Below are positions 11,101-22,724 of a DNA stretch of 64,000 nt, one piece after another. Source of the stretch: Ciona intestinalis (lineage: Eukaryota; Chordata; Ascidiacea; Phlebobranchia; Cionidae). A program made the position numbers and the translations under genes. Location of the stretch: the NCBI RefSeq assembly GCF_000224145.3, contig NC_020172.2, forward strand, positions 501,001-565,000. Reading direction: 5' to 3'. The number at the start of each line of letters is the position of its first letter. Positions within the stretch are counted from its first letter, which is position 1. A model generated the notes under the pieces. The model ran no database searches. It worked only from the letters and a program-made list of their open reading frames with translations, and had not been told where the DNA came from.

Positions 11101-14100
11101 GAACTGATCACGCGCCGTGCTTACCACATTAAGACCATAATTATACACTATATTCCTTATATGGTTGAGGTCCCAAAGCCACACACGGTATAAGACTAGG
11201 GATGTATAGGTCAGAGTTGTCTTATACTCTGGACCATACTAACATAGATTAAAAAGTACCTGTTGTAAGGTCAATATATAAATGAGTAACTTATTTATCC
11301 TAAGCAGGGCAGTTTTTCACCATAAGGAACAATTGCGCTGAAACAATACCTTGTAACTGTTAAAAGAACACATTTCCAGAGTGTTAACAATGTCGAGCCT
11401 CGCACCTGTCACCTCTGCTGTGCTAGAGGTTGTCGCGATATATAACTTACTATTTCTGTTGCAGTTACTTACTTTATATGAGACGGATGCGCAAGTTAAG
11501 ACGATGATGGACGAACTGACGTGGGTGATTGTTCCTCTTTTGAACGTTGATGGTTACGAATACACCTGGTCTGACGTGAGTATGACGTCACAGCTACTTA
11601 AATATGACGTTACAGTTACGTAAGTAAGTGGAAAGTTCCCTTGTATGAGAGCATTGAAAAACAGGAGTGTCGATGTAAAACAGCAGTATATGGTAAAATG
11701 CGTCGACAAAGAAAAGTATAACATACATTATTTATCTCTTCGTATAGCGAAGATCAGATTTAGTAAAACAACAAGGAAAGGAAGTTTATAGCAACCAATT
11801 GATATCGTTAAAATACATTGGTTGTAAAACTAACATGACATTAAACATCCTATGAAAGCGTGCCTGCTTTACAAAGTTACAAACATTATATAAAAGATAC
11901 TGTACACTTCTGATAGAAAAGATACTGTACACTTCTGATAGATGAAATATTCTAAATGTTGTGTTTTAGGACCGAATGTGGCGAAAGACAAGATCCAACT
12001 ACGGCACCGCTTGCTCTGGTGTTGATGCGAACAGGAATTTCGATATTAACTGGTCGGGAGAGGGCGCCTCGACCAACCCATGCAGCAACACATATTGTGG
12101 GCCATCTGTTGAATCGGAACCTATTGTTAAAGCTCTCTCAGACATTATTCGGGAAAATACTGGAAACATAAGAGTAAGAATTTTAAAAAGAATTTTGTGT
12201 ACATTCCATTTTAAAAGCATTATGTGTCAAATAATTTAAAAAATGGTTACAATAAGGCTGCCACAAACGTTTAAGCACCTAATGCAAAGGTTTTATTGCA
12301 CACGATAACATAATGGTTACATTGAATAAATGAATGATTGCAACTTATCTTATTTCGCATGGCGTTGCAACCACAGCCGGTGTAACACGGGTGATCCTCC
12401 TGCCCGCTTACAAGTTACCACATATATTATACATAATGGTTATACATGATAATACGCTAAGGTCACACATTCGTACCTTACAACCTTACATAGATATGCA
12501 CACAGCATGCATAAACATAATAACAAGTGTTTGAATTCACACGCTGATAACTTTTATACCACCAGGGTTACATCGCATTCCACAGCTACAGCCAGGTGTT
12601 CGTGTACCCTTACTCATACGCATTCGAGGATACTGCCAACGCGGATCAGTTGGTAAATACGACCTGCTATGTATACATATATACAGTACTATATATATAT
12701 ATGGGGTAAGGCGGGACACCTTTAGCATATAATATCCAAATATCCTGATCGCGTTTTAAAGGAATACCAACATTTTAATATGGGAGCCGTAAGAATCCAA
12801 ATTGGACGAGAATATATAATGAAACAGCGTCCCATTTTACCCCAACCTTATATATATGATTATAATTATATGCACATTGTATCGAGTTACACTTCTCCAT
12901 TGTTAAACTTATTCTTATCCTAAGGATGTATGTTAATCAAAACGTATAGTGCAATAAAGTTAATATTTTTACTAAAAAGCAGTTTTTAGGCAATATACAC
13001 TGCTTGTGTTTGGAAATTTGTATTTTGCTGGTGTATAAGTATCTGAGGCACTAATGGTACTGTTGGCAATACCTCATAGTCACGAGCTATAATGTACACA
13101 GTTTATTGTTAAACTATATTTCCGTTTGTTTTCAATGAAAGGAAATGGCAGCAGCAGTGGTTTACGTGGAAGCGTTGCAACATATGAACAAAGCATTATA
13201 TAAAAGCCTCTCTCACAATTTAGCCTGTTTGTGAACGCCACTAATATAAAGTATCTCGTATCGTATTACGATAAAACTCCTTTAATACATGCCGGTGTAA
13301 AAATACATGAGACAAAAATGCCAACCACATTTTTGGGAAAATCGTTTTGTATCATACAATCTTATAAAATTTGATATTAAAGTTTGACCTTTGTTTAGTA
13401 TGACTTGTCCTCTCGGGCTTCCCAGGCGATCAAAGACACTACTGGAATGGATTATACCTTCGGACCTGGCTATGATTCTATGTGTGAGTTTATTTTTGTA
13501 AAATCCGAAAACAACTACCTCTATAACGCAATACCTACTGGGTCATAACCGGTTGTAACGGGTCGTAACAATACGTATATGATTATATTTCATGTTACAG
13601 TAAGATGGAGAAAGATGGGACACCTTTTCATTCTATTTTCTCGTACATTTTGGTAGTAAACAAACAACATTCACAGAATTATAAAACCTTGTCCTCGCGA
13701 CTTTCATAGACCGTTGTTAATTGTTTAAAACACGACCAGAATATTTATATATTTTGTGCTAAACGTGTCCCAAATTCCCCATCCCACTATATAATACTGT
13801 GGAGTAAGATGGATACCGTTAGAACAAAATGTTCCATATTTTAAAATTGTATTTTTAACAAATGACAACATTTAAAATCGTGAGGGTTCGATTAAATATT
13901 TTTGTAAATATTCTTTGTTTGCTATAGCAAAGGTTTTGGTATAAAAGAAAATGAAACAAAACCATCTTAACCCGACCTACTATATATCAAATTTCTAGAC
14001 CTTGTTTCTGGTGGTTCAAAAGATATGGCTTACAACAATCAGATCCCATTATCGTGGACGGTCGAATTGAGAGATACTGGTAGATACGGCTTTGTTCTGC

Positions 14101-16170
14101 CAGAGTCGCAGGTGAGATACAAATAAACCTAACCTGCAGTTCAATCGCTTTATTGCCACACCTTGAGCGAATCTAATATGTATATTGTGGTTGTGAATAC
14201 ATTTTGTGTTGTTATCTTGCATATATATATATGTGTGTATATGTATATAGATAAAGTACAAGATAATATATACAAAATATAAGTAAGATAACACATAGTT
14301 GATGTGTATATAGATACACGTATACGCCTACACATGTTGTTTATGGTAGTTTATATTTATATACCATGTATAACAAAACCATAAAATGCCCTGAGTTGTA
14401 TTTTAACCAAGTGATCTTTTAAAAATATCTGCATTATCTTATTTATTCGGGTGTGACGTGTGACGCGTATACGGGGATTGTCTTGACATTTCTCCCATTT
14501 CTTACAAAAGCGTTTCTATTTATATTCGGAATTTGTTATTATTACGTCCAAGCAAAACATTCATACTATCAATAAAACGCGTCATTCGTTGTGGCGTTTA
14601 TGTACAAGTTACTTTCCAAACAAAATACTGGTGCTTTGACAATTTTAAATAAATCTCTATTCATGTGAAATATAAATACTTTGCAAAATCTTGTGATACA
14701 TATAGTAATGTGGGGGAAGATGGAACGCCTTTTGCACGTAATATCCGAATATCCTGACCGTGTTTTGAACAAGCAACACCAGTCTATAGGACCCGTAAAA
14801 ATAAAGTTGTATAATCCTTTAAATTTTTTTTGTTAACTACTAAATGGGACGGGAAAACAGAATGAAAAGCTATCTCCCCCCACCCTACATCAGTTGCAGT
14901 AATAAAATATTCCGTTTGCTATAATATTAACATAATTGACTTAACTCCCAACACCGACTGCTTCAAACGTTTATTTTTTTAAAGGCACAGCACAATTTGC
15001 GCTCAATAATATTATGTTGTTTTCTCCATATATTCTGTTAATCTTTTTGTCTATAGTTAAACATAAGCAATATTATCTGTTAATACCTTATGTCAAAAAT
15101 GCACAATAGCAATTCAATTAAAAGTAAAAAAATCAGTTTGTTGAAACTTTATTTCTATTCATAAAGGGTTTTTACATAAAGTTAAAAGATTTTATTGCCG
15201 TGTGTTTATCGCCCAGTTCGCTTGGTTGTATATCACGTACAAATATTTACACATCGCCGACGAACTTACATTACTTACTATAGTCATTGCCAAAGAAGTA
15301 TAAATCTTCGGAACCCAGTATTTTGGGATTACTATTATAGTTTCTGTGTACAAGAACTAAAGTGCTGACTTAGGCATTTGTAACCTCAATACAGAATCAT
15401 TAGAGTTGGAAATCCCCATGTAACAAAAGCGCAAAACTTTAAAAGTACAGCAAATATAGCAACACGTTGTTTAAATGTATAACGATGTTATATGTAACGT
15501 TGCCGGAAATGTGATTGTTATGTTTTCTAAGCATTTGTTAATACAAAATAATCATTAAGTATCAACATGCTGGCTTCTACGTTTTTCAACTGCGATAAAA
15601 CTATATCGAAGGTTTTTTATTCCTTCGAAAAAATGCTTTCAGTATTTAACAGATAATTCGTAAATTCCGTTGGGTCAAATTGTACATTACCGATATATAG
15701 TAGGATGGGGAAAGACGGGACACCTTTGGCACACAATATCCAAATATCCTGATCTTGTTAAACAATTAACAACGGCTTACGGGAATCGGAGGATACGGTT
15801 TTAGATTTCTTTAAATATTCTTTGTTGACTGTACCTAATGAAACGAGAAAACAGCTTGAAAAGGTGTCCCATTTCCCCTCGCACTACTATGCACAAAGAA
15901 TCGGACATTTTTCATTTCTATTTAATTTTTCAAAAAAAACGTTTTCAATATCTTTAAACGGTTGGTTATCATTTATTTTATTTGCTTGAAGTTTGGAAAT
16001 TTTTGAAAATCCTATTTTGTATCTGATACACTATATACAGAGCCATAAATACACGAAAATCGTGCATAATGATCAAACTCACGCAACTTGTTTGTTTATA
16101 GATCGAAGGAACTTGTCAAGAAATGTATCAAGCCATGATCGTGATCGCTGACGAGGCAATGAAAGGTTGA
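8156..16170 (+). CDS. Secreted M14A metallocarboxypeptidase zymogen, 12 exons
   Basis: Exons are 8156-8217, 9532-9607, 9853-9923, 10037-10091, 10232-10339, 10781-10981, 11465-11575, 11970-12173, 12566-12652, 13399-13483, 13999-14111 and 16102-16170. All are in frame and give 413 residues, the usual size of a pancreatic-type procarboxypeptidase. A signal peptide (about residues 1-17) precedes a roughly 90-residue inhibitory propeptide. Zinc ligands are His175 and Glu178 (HAREW) and His302 (HSYSQ); the NRNF substrate-anchoring motif is in exon 8, the counterpart of Tyr248 is Tyr354, and the catalytic Glu is Glu376 ([10 protein letters not shown]). At the position equivalent to residue 255 of CPA/CPB, which sets side-chain preference (Ile in CPA, Asp in CPB), this protein has Lys361; that predicts preference for acidic C-terminal residues, as in CPO-like enzymes. 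AATAAA at 16189-16194 is the likely poly(A) signal. Introns hold seven MITE copies or pieces and one SINE. Confidence 0.94.
8568..8760 (+). mobile_element. MITE family A copy
   Basis: The copy opens GTGGGGGAAGACGGGACACC and closes with the inverse (CCCATCTTTCCCC...ATATAGTA). Between them is the shared internal block ATCCTGATCGTGTTTTAAAC. It lies in carboxypeptidase intron 1. Confidence 0.85.
10405..10556 (-). mobile_element. tRNA-derived SINE copy
   Basis: Read on the minus strand, it starts with a tRNA-like head GGCGCCG..., then GGTTAGCGCGCCTGTCTC (A-box region) and GGATTCAAGGCTC (B-box-like), followed by a tail ending in CCAGTGGTCACTA. It is about 150 bp and closely matches the copy at 33187-33336. 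It lies in carboxypeptidase intron 5. Confidence 0.75.
10590..10632 (+). repeat. MITE family A fragment (right end)
   Basis: TCTTTACCCCAACCTACTAT matches the right terminal repeat of family A. The left end and body were not seen. Confidence 0.5.
11892..11941. repeat. 25-bp tandem duplication
   Basis: AAAAGATACTGTACACTTCT + GATAG is present twice, head to tail, about 28 bp before carboxypeptidase exon 8. Confidence 0.92.
12325..12425. repeat. Interspersed repeat, family C
   Basis: AACTTATCTTATTTCGCATG, then GGCGTTGCAACCACAGCCGG and CTCCTGCCCGCTTAC, resembles 29747-29843, which has the same order of motifs. A weaker piece is at about 11275-11310. The class of element is unknown. It lies in carboxypeptidase intron 8. 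Confidence 0.45.
12700..12852 (+). mobile_element. MITE family A copy
   Basis: The copy runs from GGGGTAAGGCGGGACACC to CCCATTTTACCCCAACCTTA, with the ATCCTGATCGCGTTTTAAA core. It is shorter than the roughly 195-bp full copies and lies in carboxypeptidase intron 9. Confidence 0.75.
13142..13234 (+). other. Candidate alternative or relic exon of carboxypeptidase
   Basis: A 30-codon open segment follows an AG preceded by a T-rich tract. It is in the frame left by exon 9 and ends at TGA 13232-13234. It encodes an Ala/Val-rich amphipathic stretch ([20 protein letters not shown]) that would sit where exon 10 starts with its own helix. If spliced to exon 9, it would end the protein before Tyr354, Lys361 and Glu376. 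It could be an alternative terminal exon, a decayed exon duplicate, or chance. Confidence 0.35.
13597..13794 (-). mobile_element. MITE family A copy
   Basis: The copy runs from GTAAGATGGAGAAAGATGGG to CCCCATCCCACTATA, with the internal core in reverse (GTTTAAAACACGACCAGAAT). It stands end to end with the next copy in carboxypeptidase intron 10. Confidence 0.85.
13797..13986 (+). mobile_element. MITE family A copy, divergent subfamily
   Basis: The copy starts CTGTGGAGTAAGATGGATAC and ends CATCTTAACCCGACCTACTA. Its interior differs from the standard core but shares the TATTCTTTGTTTGCTA region. It stops 12 bp before the exon 11 acceptor and so supplies most of the branch-point region. Confidence 0.65.
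14701..14889 (+). mobile_element. MITE family A copy
   Basis: The copy runs from TATAGTAATGTGGGGGAAGA to CTCCCCCCACCCTACAT with the ATCCTGACCGTGTTTTGAAC core. It lies in carboxypeptidase intron 11. Confidence 0.85.
15694..15891 (+). mobile_element. MITE family A copy
   Basis: The copy runs from TATAGTAGGATGGGGAAAGA to GGTGTCCCATTTCCCC...ACTACTAT with the ATCCTGATCTTGTTAAAC core. It lies in carboxypeptidase intron 11. Confidence 0.87.
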
Positions 16171-19100
16171 ATCAGCACAAAACACGTCAATAAAAATGTC
16201 TTACATTATCTTTAAATACAATTATGGTGGACATATTTGGGTATCGGGTAACTGCTTTTAAAACACGTATAGCGTACCATATACAGTTGCAATTAAGTTT
16301 TTAAGCTGGTTACTTTGCGTTAACTTCTATAATTATGGTGAATTCTTATGAATACAGATCGCTATAGTAATACAGACCATTTTCAAATTAAATGTGAGAA
16401 ATTTTGTTTTAGTTATAACAGTCTAACAAGTTAAGTGGTTGGCTAATGTATAGTGAATATTTACGTATTATTTAAAGGTTAAACCCATTTCGCACGCATA
16501 GCCTAAATTATATATAAAATCTGTAATTATTAGCATTCGCAGCCTATACTTATTTTGGCCAGCGATGAAATTCTAGTTTGTTGTTGAATGATTTACTTTA
16601 TTTCATTCATTGCAGATTTACACCACTATTGTTTAGGATTTATTCCTAAAATTTTACTTTTTAGGACTTAAAATAAAACTACCCAGAGATAATTTGGAGT
16701 TAAAAATGCATAAGCGAAGTATATATTTATTTTAAAAAAAACGCTTCATAGTAACTGATACCCGTTTAGAAACCATGTTAGACCAGGGATTTGCTACATT
16801 ATAAATACCTAAAATATTTGGCATTTTCTGCTAGATCGGCAGAACGGAACGAAATACCGCTATCCATTTCAGTAACAAAATATCCCAAACTATTTTTTTA
16901 GTTTTGAAAATATTTGTTGTGTTTTCCAATACGCAAGATATTTGTAAGGTTCATATTTAGCACAAAAATTTAAGGTATCGACTTCGTATGTAATGAGTGG
17001 TTGTTATGTAACTTTTAAAAGCGGTTTTACTTGTACAGCGTATTGGATTGGGTGTGTGGAACAGTTAACATCGTTCCGCTTGGGTGATCGTGTTAAATAT
17101 TTGCAACGGTCGTCGAACTAACCGTTGACATAAGTTCAAACAAGCTAACTATACATATGTTGTTGGTGAATATCTACTAGCGAACCACAACACTATATAA
17201 AGCTGTAGCTACAGCGAATTTTCTGCCTGCTAAACAGCTAGGCCACCAATCTGTAAAGTTGAAATGTGGTCAGACTTAAAATAACAAAAATGACAAAACA
17301 GTTTGTGTGGCAATATTGGGAATATGCGTAACAATATGAGTTCAAATAAGCTGCACAACCAAAAAAGCCGCATTTTTATTAAGCGGTCAGTATTATTGCA
17401 CTCAAAAATTCAGTTCTGCATAAAAAATGTTATGCTGAAAGATTGCAAAAAGATAAAATGAAAACCGTTGTATTATAGGTGTAATAAATATATCCTCATA
17501 TTTATGGAGGTATGATAAGTTGAAAACATTTACACCACGTAGTCAGTTACTATCCGCACAGAGCTATAACAGCAGGCAAATGCCTTTAATATTTCCTTCC
17601 TGTACGTTTGACGTAGCATGTAGCTATATAGCCTTCTGCTGCCGCTTTTAAACTTCCAAAGCGAAACGAAACTAGCACTGGGAATAGTTTCTATGTATGT
17701 CTTAATTTATACATAAAAAGAAAAATTGCAAAACAAACCTTCCGTTATCACAGAAAATAATTTTTCTATTTTTCTTAATTAAAAATAAATTATAATATAA
17801 TAAATACACGCCGAAATAAATGTGTTTTTGTCTATATTGATCAAGCGCAATTACATTTCGTTTATTGCTCACAATTAATACATTTTCCACCAGTTTAATT
17901 AATATGACGTGTAAACTTTGCTCTATTATATTAAATTACGTGGACAATTTTTGATTTTGAGTAAAATTGTTTAATGCTATCCAATTAAAGTTAAACTACA
18001 TAGGCTTATTATTACAACTTAGAGCTAAAACAACCTCAGCGTGTGTACAAAAAAACATATTCAATTCTGTTGTGTACAGATTACTATTCTGAAATAGTAG
18101 CTAAATGACAGTTAAGTATTAATAAACAGCATTTTTAACCCCGGGCGTTGCCTTTAAAGTATATACCACAACCCGACACAACCCATTTGTTTACTAAGCA
18201 GTTATATTGCCGATTGCTAAAACAGAATTGACTGAATACGAATGACAACTATAGAAAAACATTTAAATAGCTTTAATAATTTTATCCATAACATACAATA
18301 ACATACAATATCCATTACATACACGAACACACTATAATTATTAAAAGTAAAGCTACTTGAACAAGAATTTAAACATCCCGTGTTAAATTAGATTGAATAA
18401 TAAACACAAATAATTTTATACAGAAGGACAATTTGTACGTTTTAGCTTTATCTGTAATAAAAGGTCAATCAGCTGTAGTGTAACGTATGACCTATGTTAG
18501 TTTAATAAAAGCTTTTAAACTTTAAGCAAGTTTATTTGCAAGTACAGTACAAGCTGTTTTGAAAGCATAGAAAACAAAACGGAAAGCCGTTGGGACAATT
18601 CTACTGACTGCCGTTATGAACAAAGGAAGTGGCAAGCTCAGCCTCATGAAAGCAAGTATATCGAATGACGCAAATGAAAAGCAACTAAACAGTTACTGGT
18701 CTTGCTGTCTTATTACATACACAGTTCTACTGGTGTAGGCTCTATGTATTTTGGTGTATAAATTACTTTGCTTAAAGTAACATGTTAAAAGTGTATGATG
18801 TTGATTTATTATCTTATTTTTGTAATCCGTCGCTTTATACTTGCTGATCAATATTATTACTTTAATCTTAGAAACAAGCTAAAGTATTTTGCACTGTGAT
18901 CTCTTTGAGCCAAATAACATTTACGCAGCAGACAATATAATCAATTTTGAATGTCGATTGTATTGGCAAAGACACGCGATAACTTTGCATTAGAAATTTT
19001 TACCAAAGCCAAAGCTTTCAAACCGACCATAAATGTATGCTGAATATGCTGTAACTATAAAATTACCCTGTTTCTTTTTATAACCTATATGTAGTTTCCC

Positions 19101-21119
19101 AAATTAATTTAAGGCTATTGTATATGGCTATTTTAGGTCATTGGATTCTGTTGGAAACTTTTCCGTGTATACGTTTGAAACGGTGTTTTTGTTCGTAATT
19201 TAACCAGAGACTTATTATACGTTTTTTTAACCGGTGACATGTGATAGGTTACGTGAGAGCCTATTGTTATTATTATAAATGTGTTCCTGCTATATTTTAT
19301 GAACAGGAAATTTAAGCGACAGCGGAAAAGCGGAGAATTGATTAAGATAAAAAAAGAGAACAAAAAGCGCGGAGGGGTGTGAGTGGCTTGCTCTTATCAA
19401 AAACTAAGCGAAACCGCCTTGAAAAAAAACTTCCATTTTTATCTATAACATAAATTACAAGTTTCATAACAAAAACAGTAATATTAGGAATGCTTTCATA
19501 AAGACTTTTTACGGTATGATAACAATAACGGAACACAAAAAATACGGTTATTTTATGAAATTAAAAAAAAATATTTTTTTAACCTGACGTGCTGGTCGAA
19601 TAACAGTTCGTGTTATGAGTTACCAAACACAGTAATGCATTGAACTGTTATTCAATTATGCCATGCGTCACTCTGTATGCATGTGATGCGGTACAGTATC
19701 TTATTTTAATTCTTTACTCGTTTTTAAACCTGGATTGGTATATTTAAACATTATAAGCACTTAACGCCCTTGTATTAGACAGTTAAAGGATCAATTCAAA
19801 ACACCTTGTCGTTACAATCCGATTCACATTAGCGTAATAATTTTGGCCATAGTTAGTAGCTAAATAAAAACCAAATTAGACTTGCCATTAAGGCGAAACG
19901 ACCGTTGCTTTATTCTTATTAAATTACTTCAAGCTCTGTGACGCATGTCAGTTCTTGTTGCGTTTAAATCCAAGTGTGCTTTATTATGTTGAACATGACT
20001 GTTCAAGTGCTACAGTCCTTTAAAGCTCGCCATTGGTTTAAAGTTTTAAAAGTTTGCCGAATTTAAAAGCTATTTTAGCTTCGTACAAAAGCTCTATTTT
20101 TAAGTAACACTGCACACACATATTCGCGTTTCTAAGTTTGGAATCTGACGTAATATGTCCCAGCTACTAAACTAGAGATTCATTTTATTTGCTTGGTTTC
20201 TTTTGGGTAAAATTTTCGCAGAAATGTCAACCGCTGCTGTTAAGACTTCGGTTGCTTAAATTGAAGTTACTGTGTCACTAGTAATAATTCTGTTTCACGT
20301 ATAGTCAAAAGTCACTCTTTCTATAGTCTTAGAATAAGCCTTTTTATATATGGCTATTTATCTAAAAAATACTGTTATAAACAAAGTAGTTGATTGGGTT
20401 TTCCGGAATAAATAATTGTAGCCATTGTTACCCTAACTAATGTATTATTAATATTTACAGGATCATACTGCTTTCGGGCTCTGTTTCGGAGAAAGTATTT
20501 TTCTTAAATTAGACCAGGCGTAGGCAGTGTGTTTGTGACGTGTACCAACGTCATTGAATCAATAGCACAACATACGTTATTATAGTATCCACCATTTGGA
20601 ATAAACTCCTAAGTCAATCCAATATAGAGTGTCGCTCGCGGTATGACGACGAACTGTTACTACTTTGGGTTCGTTGAACTTAGTGCGTAGGAAGGGAAAT
20701 AAAATGCTATGTTTGTCGTCGTAGCTGGTCGACTTCTAATAAAAGACATAGTTTCCAACTGGGATTTAAAAACTTTTACCCATACGCTTTATAAATGTAA
20801 ACTGAAGTTATAGTTTTTTTTGTATTGAACTCTGGTGCCTATTAAAGTTCATGTTAACGCATGTTTAGTGTTTCGTCTCTGTTGTCGTTCTTTTAAATAT
20901 TAACAAAGGTTCGCTATTGTAAACAAAAGATCTCTAGTATGTTTTAAACCAACAAATTCCGGGGCAAAGAAATAAAATATTTGATAATAAAAACGAAAGT
21001 ACATTTTCTGGTGTCTGGTACAGTACTTTTTACGTACACTGATTAAGTTGAAGTGCAACCAATCAACATTTCCAATAAAATATTTCCAAAACCCAGCCTA
21101 CTTTATTCCTCCTTTTTTT

Positions 21120-21260
21120 CTTTTTCGAACGTGGCAAAAACGCCTCACGGTTCTGCGCCAATCAGCTCCTCCGCCCCATTTTCCTTTTCTCTTTCATTCT
21201 CTTTGCCAGTCATGATGTCTTCGCTTCCTGCGTTAATGACGACTTCGTTTCTGAAGCCTG
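21120..21260. promoter_or_regulatory. GC- and pyrimidine-rich island with CCAAT box
   Basis: Within very AT-rich DNA this block has GCGCCAATCAG (21155-21165, a CCAAT/NF-Y-like site) followed by a CT-rich tract with TTTTCTCTTTCATTCTCTTT. A second block with the same texture is at 21835. The open frame through it has no recognisable protein. Confidence 0.3.
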
Positions 21261-21834
21261 TAATACAATGCTCATTGAAGCAAATCGGGACGTTTTTCAA
21301 TAGCTTTGCTTACTTTGTACTTATAGTATATAATTATAGCCATTTACACAACTGATCATAAGTTCACATAGTATTATCTATATTGTTTCTACATTAATAT
21401 AATTAATAGGCAGTCACGAATATAAGATTTTAGTTAAGTAAAAGCAATAGAAAGTATTTTTACCGAATTTGAAGGATATTTTTTTAAATAAGTGTATTGC
21501 GTTTTGAAAATACTGGTGTACTTTAAAATCTGTTTTTATTTTTTTTGCATAATTACTGTTCGTTTTTATTTATTGTTTTTTTTTAATTATATGATTATAT
21601 TGTTACAAAAAGAAAAAAATCCCCAACGTATTTATCAGAATATTTATATATAAGTTTTAAACCAAAAGCTACAGAGTAAATTATTAAAAAAAAGAAAATT
21701 TCCTCGCTTATTTTTTACCAAAGTCTAAAGTAAATACATATATTTTAATTTGACAAACAATTTGTTATGTAAGTCGGTTTATTAATAGGTTTAATGTTAA
21801 AAACATTAGAAAGATTTTTTGTGTCGACTAAAAC

Positions 21835-21995
21835 GGCAAGGCAGTGCAGAGGCGCCTCTAATCATTTTCCCCCGCGCTGCGTGAGTTTTTCTCCTTTTGC
21901 TCTTGGCGCCTTCTTTCTCTCTCATTCTTTCATTGTTTTTCTGACGTTTGGCGCACACTGTTTGCGCGCCAGCAAAGCCAGTACCAGATTGCATT
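21835..21995. promoter_or_regulatory. GC- and pyrimidine-rich island with E2F-like site
   Basis: The block contains GGCGCC twice (21851-21856 and 21905-21910), a CT-rich tract, and TTTGGCGC (21947-21954), an E2F-like motif, followed by GCGCGCC. Its texture resembles the island at 21120-21260. Promoter or enhancer function is inferred from composition only. Confidence 0.3.
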
Positions 21996-22724
21996 ATAAT
22001 CTCTGTTACATGAAGTAGGGAATACAGTATTTAGAAACAAAGTTTAAAAGTTTTGCTTAAGTAGTATAGTAAGTCGAGTTGTACCACACAGATAACTAAA
22101 GTTACTTTTCAAGCATAGTTTCTCAAAGAGTTTGTTACACTGAAAATTGAAATATCCGAAGGTGGCCTCAGCGTTAAATGTGATTGCGAAAGGTTTGGTA
22201 TTTATTTTTTCTTCGTTGCTAAGCCTTGTGGTAATTCAGTTCGTTGATAGGACATGTACTAATGCTTTGTGATATCTTAAAACAAATCTTACAACTAATG
22301 TACGTCTCTTGGGAACACGTCTTTGTAACATGTTTGAAATAATTCTTTCCGCCGTACGGAGTCGGAGTAATTTAGGTTTTTCTAGCTATATGTTTTAACT
22401 TACCTATTTTTTTCATAACCCTATATGAGCATTTTTTTAATATGAATACGATTATTATACCATATGTATTGATAGAAAAGTTGGATAACGGTTTAGGTAC
22501 AAATCGTGACAGTCTTTTAAAAGAATACGAACTGAGATGATTTAACTGCGGAAGTCTGTTTCGGATTTATAACAACATTATGTTCTGTTTAAATGTAAAC
22601 ATGAAAAATGTGAAGGTTCGTAAACGAGCTTTTAATATAATTTTTTTTTATGTAGCGCAAAGTAGAATTTTTATATTTCGCAACACCTGTGTAATATTTC
22701 CGAGAATTTTGATGCTATTCCACC

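Larger units (their letters stand above)
16195..22724. other. 6.5-kb stretch with no gene seen
   Basis: No open frame of note, no recognisable exon, no MITE family A copy and no tRNA were found on either strand. The DNA is strongly AT-rich. A 10-bp tandem (ACATACAATA) lies near 18293-18312. Two islands of higher GC with pyrimidine-rich strands stand out at about 21120-21260 and 21835-21995. They may be control regions of the l(3)mbt-like gene that starts at 22725, or the promoter of an unseen transcript. Confidence 0.6.

Noticed and set aside
21053..21355. 100-codon open frame on the plus strand
   Set aside because: Low-complexity Ser/Phe-rich translation of a pyrimidine-rich island; no domain, and no start or splice context.
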